Source: an uncultured Oscillospiraceae bacterium (lineage in GTDB: Bacteria > Bacillota > Clostridia > Oscillospirales > Oscillospiraceae). From it: 6,812 nt of DNA. A program made the position numbers and the translations under genes. The notes beneath the pieces were generated by a model. It saw only the letters and a program-made list of their open reading frames with translations. It was not told the DNA's origin and searched no databases. Where the stretch lies: contig CAKTKF010000059.1 in the NCBI GenBank assembly GCA_934569215.1, positions 1 through 6,812 of the forward strand. Direction: 5' to 3'. Positions 6,378 to 6,812 of this stretch are shown here, in pieces. Positions within the stretch are counted from its first letter, which is position 1; each line of letters starts with the position of its first letter.

Positions 6378-6399
6378 GCAGGATGTATTTTCGTCCTGC
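6378..6399. repeat. Small hairpin just before the ribosome binding site of the right-edge gene
   Basis: GCAGGATG (6378-6385) pairs with CGTCCTGC (6392-6399), with one G-T wobble and a TATTTT loop. It ends three bases before AAGG of the ribosome binding site, so it could affect translation or mRNA stability. No T run follows, so it is not a terminator. Confidence 0.45.
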
Positions 6400-6414
6400 A
6401 GAAAGGATGATGAA

Positions 6415-6812
6415 ATGAAGATTGCAGAAGTGCAGGTCAGCGGATGCCGGTGTGAGACTGTGCGTCTGGAGCCGGTCCCCAGGGGAATCGTGGGCGCAGT
6501 GGTGTCTATTGCGTATGCGGATCCCGCGTGGGATTCCCTTCGGAAAACCGTGGTTTTCCGGGGCGCGGTGACGAAGGATGTGCTGGACGCCGGAAACGAA
6601 GTGGTGGTTCCGACGGAAACGGTCAGTCGGGCGGGGGTTACGCTCTACATGGGCGTGTACGGCGCGGACGCGGATGATCATGTGGTGATCCCCACCGTTT
6701 GGACGGAGCTTGGCACGGTGCAGGGCGCGGCGACACCCTCCGGTGACGCTTCCACCGATTCGTCCCTGCCGGTCTGGGCGCAGGTTCAGGACATGATCGG
6801 CGATTTGGATGC
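6415..6812 (+). CDS. Partial phage tail/baseplate-like protein, cut by the window edge
   Basis: An open frame of 132 codons from ATG 6415 to the right edge with no stop, so the C-terminus is missing. AAAGGA at 6402-6407 lies seven bases before ATG; nearby ATGs at 6407 and 6410 are out of frame and the first meets a stop at once. The N-terminal part (about 1-100) alternates short hydrophobic and polar stretches, as in a beta-rich domain, and includes VVFRGAVTKDVLDAG and VTLYMGVYGAD. It is followed by VIPTVWTELGTVQGAA, a Gly/Asp/Ser/Thr-rich linker (about 107-117), and LPVWAQVQDMIGDLD. From memory, this order resembles proteins in tail and baseplate regions of Clostridia prophages (BppU-like N-terminal domain). 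That is recognition of style, not a search result. Codon use differs from the genes to the left: ACG and GCG dominate here, against ACC and GCC in rnf. A non-phage surface or hypothetical protein is possible. Confidence 0.6.
   Translation, partial: MKIAEVQVSGCRCETVRLEPVPRGIVGAVVSIAYADPAWDSLRKTVVFRGAVTKDVLDAGNEVVVPTETVSRAGVTLYMGVYGADADDHVVIPTVWTELGTVQGAATPSGDASTDSSLPVWAQVQDMIGDLD

Noticed and set aside
5330..6681. Minus-strand open frames opposite degV and the right-edge gene
   Set aside because: They cover a clear DegV coding region, the terminator and a better + strand start with a ribosome binding site; no recognisable domain.

Overview
The window suggests a GC-rich anaerobic Firmicute of the class Clostridia, probably in or near the Oscillospiraceae. 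The evidence is the gene order rnfCDGEAB, the strong AAGGAGG-type ribosome binding sites at every junction, and the heavy use of GCC, ACC and CTG codons. The taxon is an inference from style, not from a marker gene.

Layout: positions 22-5009 hold a complete six-gene operon, rnfC-rnfD-rnfG-rnfE-rnfA-rnfB, all on the + strand and tightly packed (gaps or overlaps from -4 to +15 bases). A GC-rich hairpin just after rnfB probably ends the transcript. Positions 5010-5380 are a 371-base non-coding gap with promoter-like sites, short direct repeats and a cluster of CTAC/GTAG inverted repeats. A DegV/FakB-family lipid-binding protein gene follows (5381-6244) and ends in a textbook terminator (6266-6312). 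After a 102-base leader with small hairpins, a new gene starts at 6415 and runs off the right edge. It resembles small proteins from tail/baseplate regions of Clostridia prophages and has different codon use from the rest.

Function: the Rnf proteins form a membrane complex that passes electrons from reduced ferredoxin (entering at RnfB) to NAD+ (reduced at RnfC), through covalent flavins on RnfD and RnfG and an iron-sulfur site between RnfA and RnfE, while moving Na+ or H+ out of the cell. All key ligands expected for this are visible, so the complex looks intact. DegV is an independent unit, probably delivering fatty acids to a fatty acid kinase. I see no tRNA, rRNA, CRISPR array or insertion sequence. 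Most of the window is ordinary core metabolism. The items most worth a second look are the alternating translation-coupling design of the rnf operon, the structured rnfB-degV gap, and the phage-like gene at the right edge.
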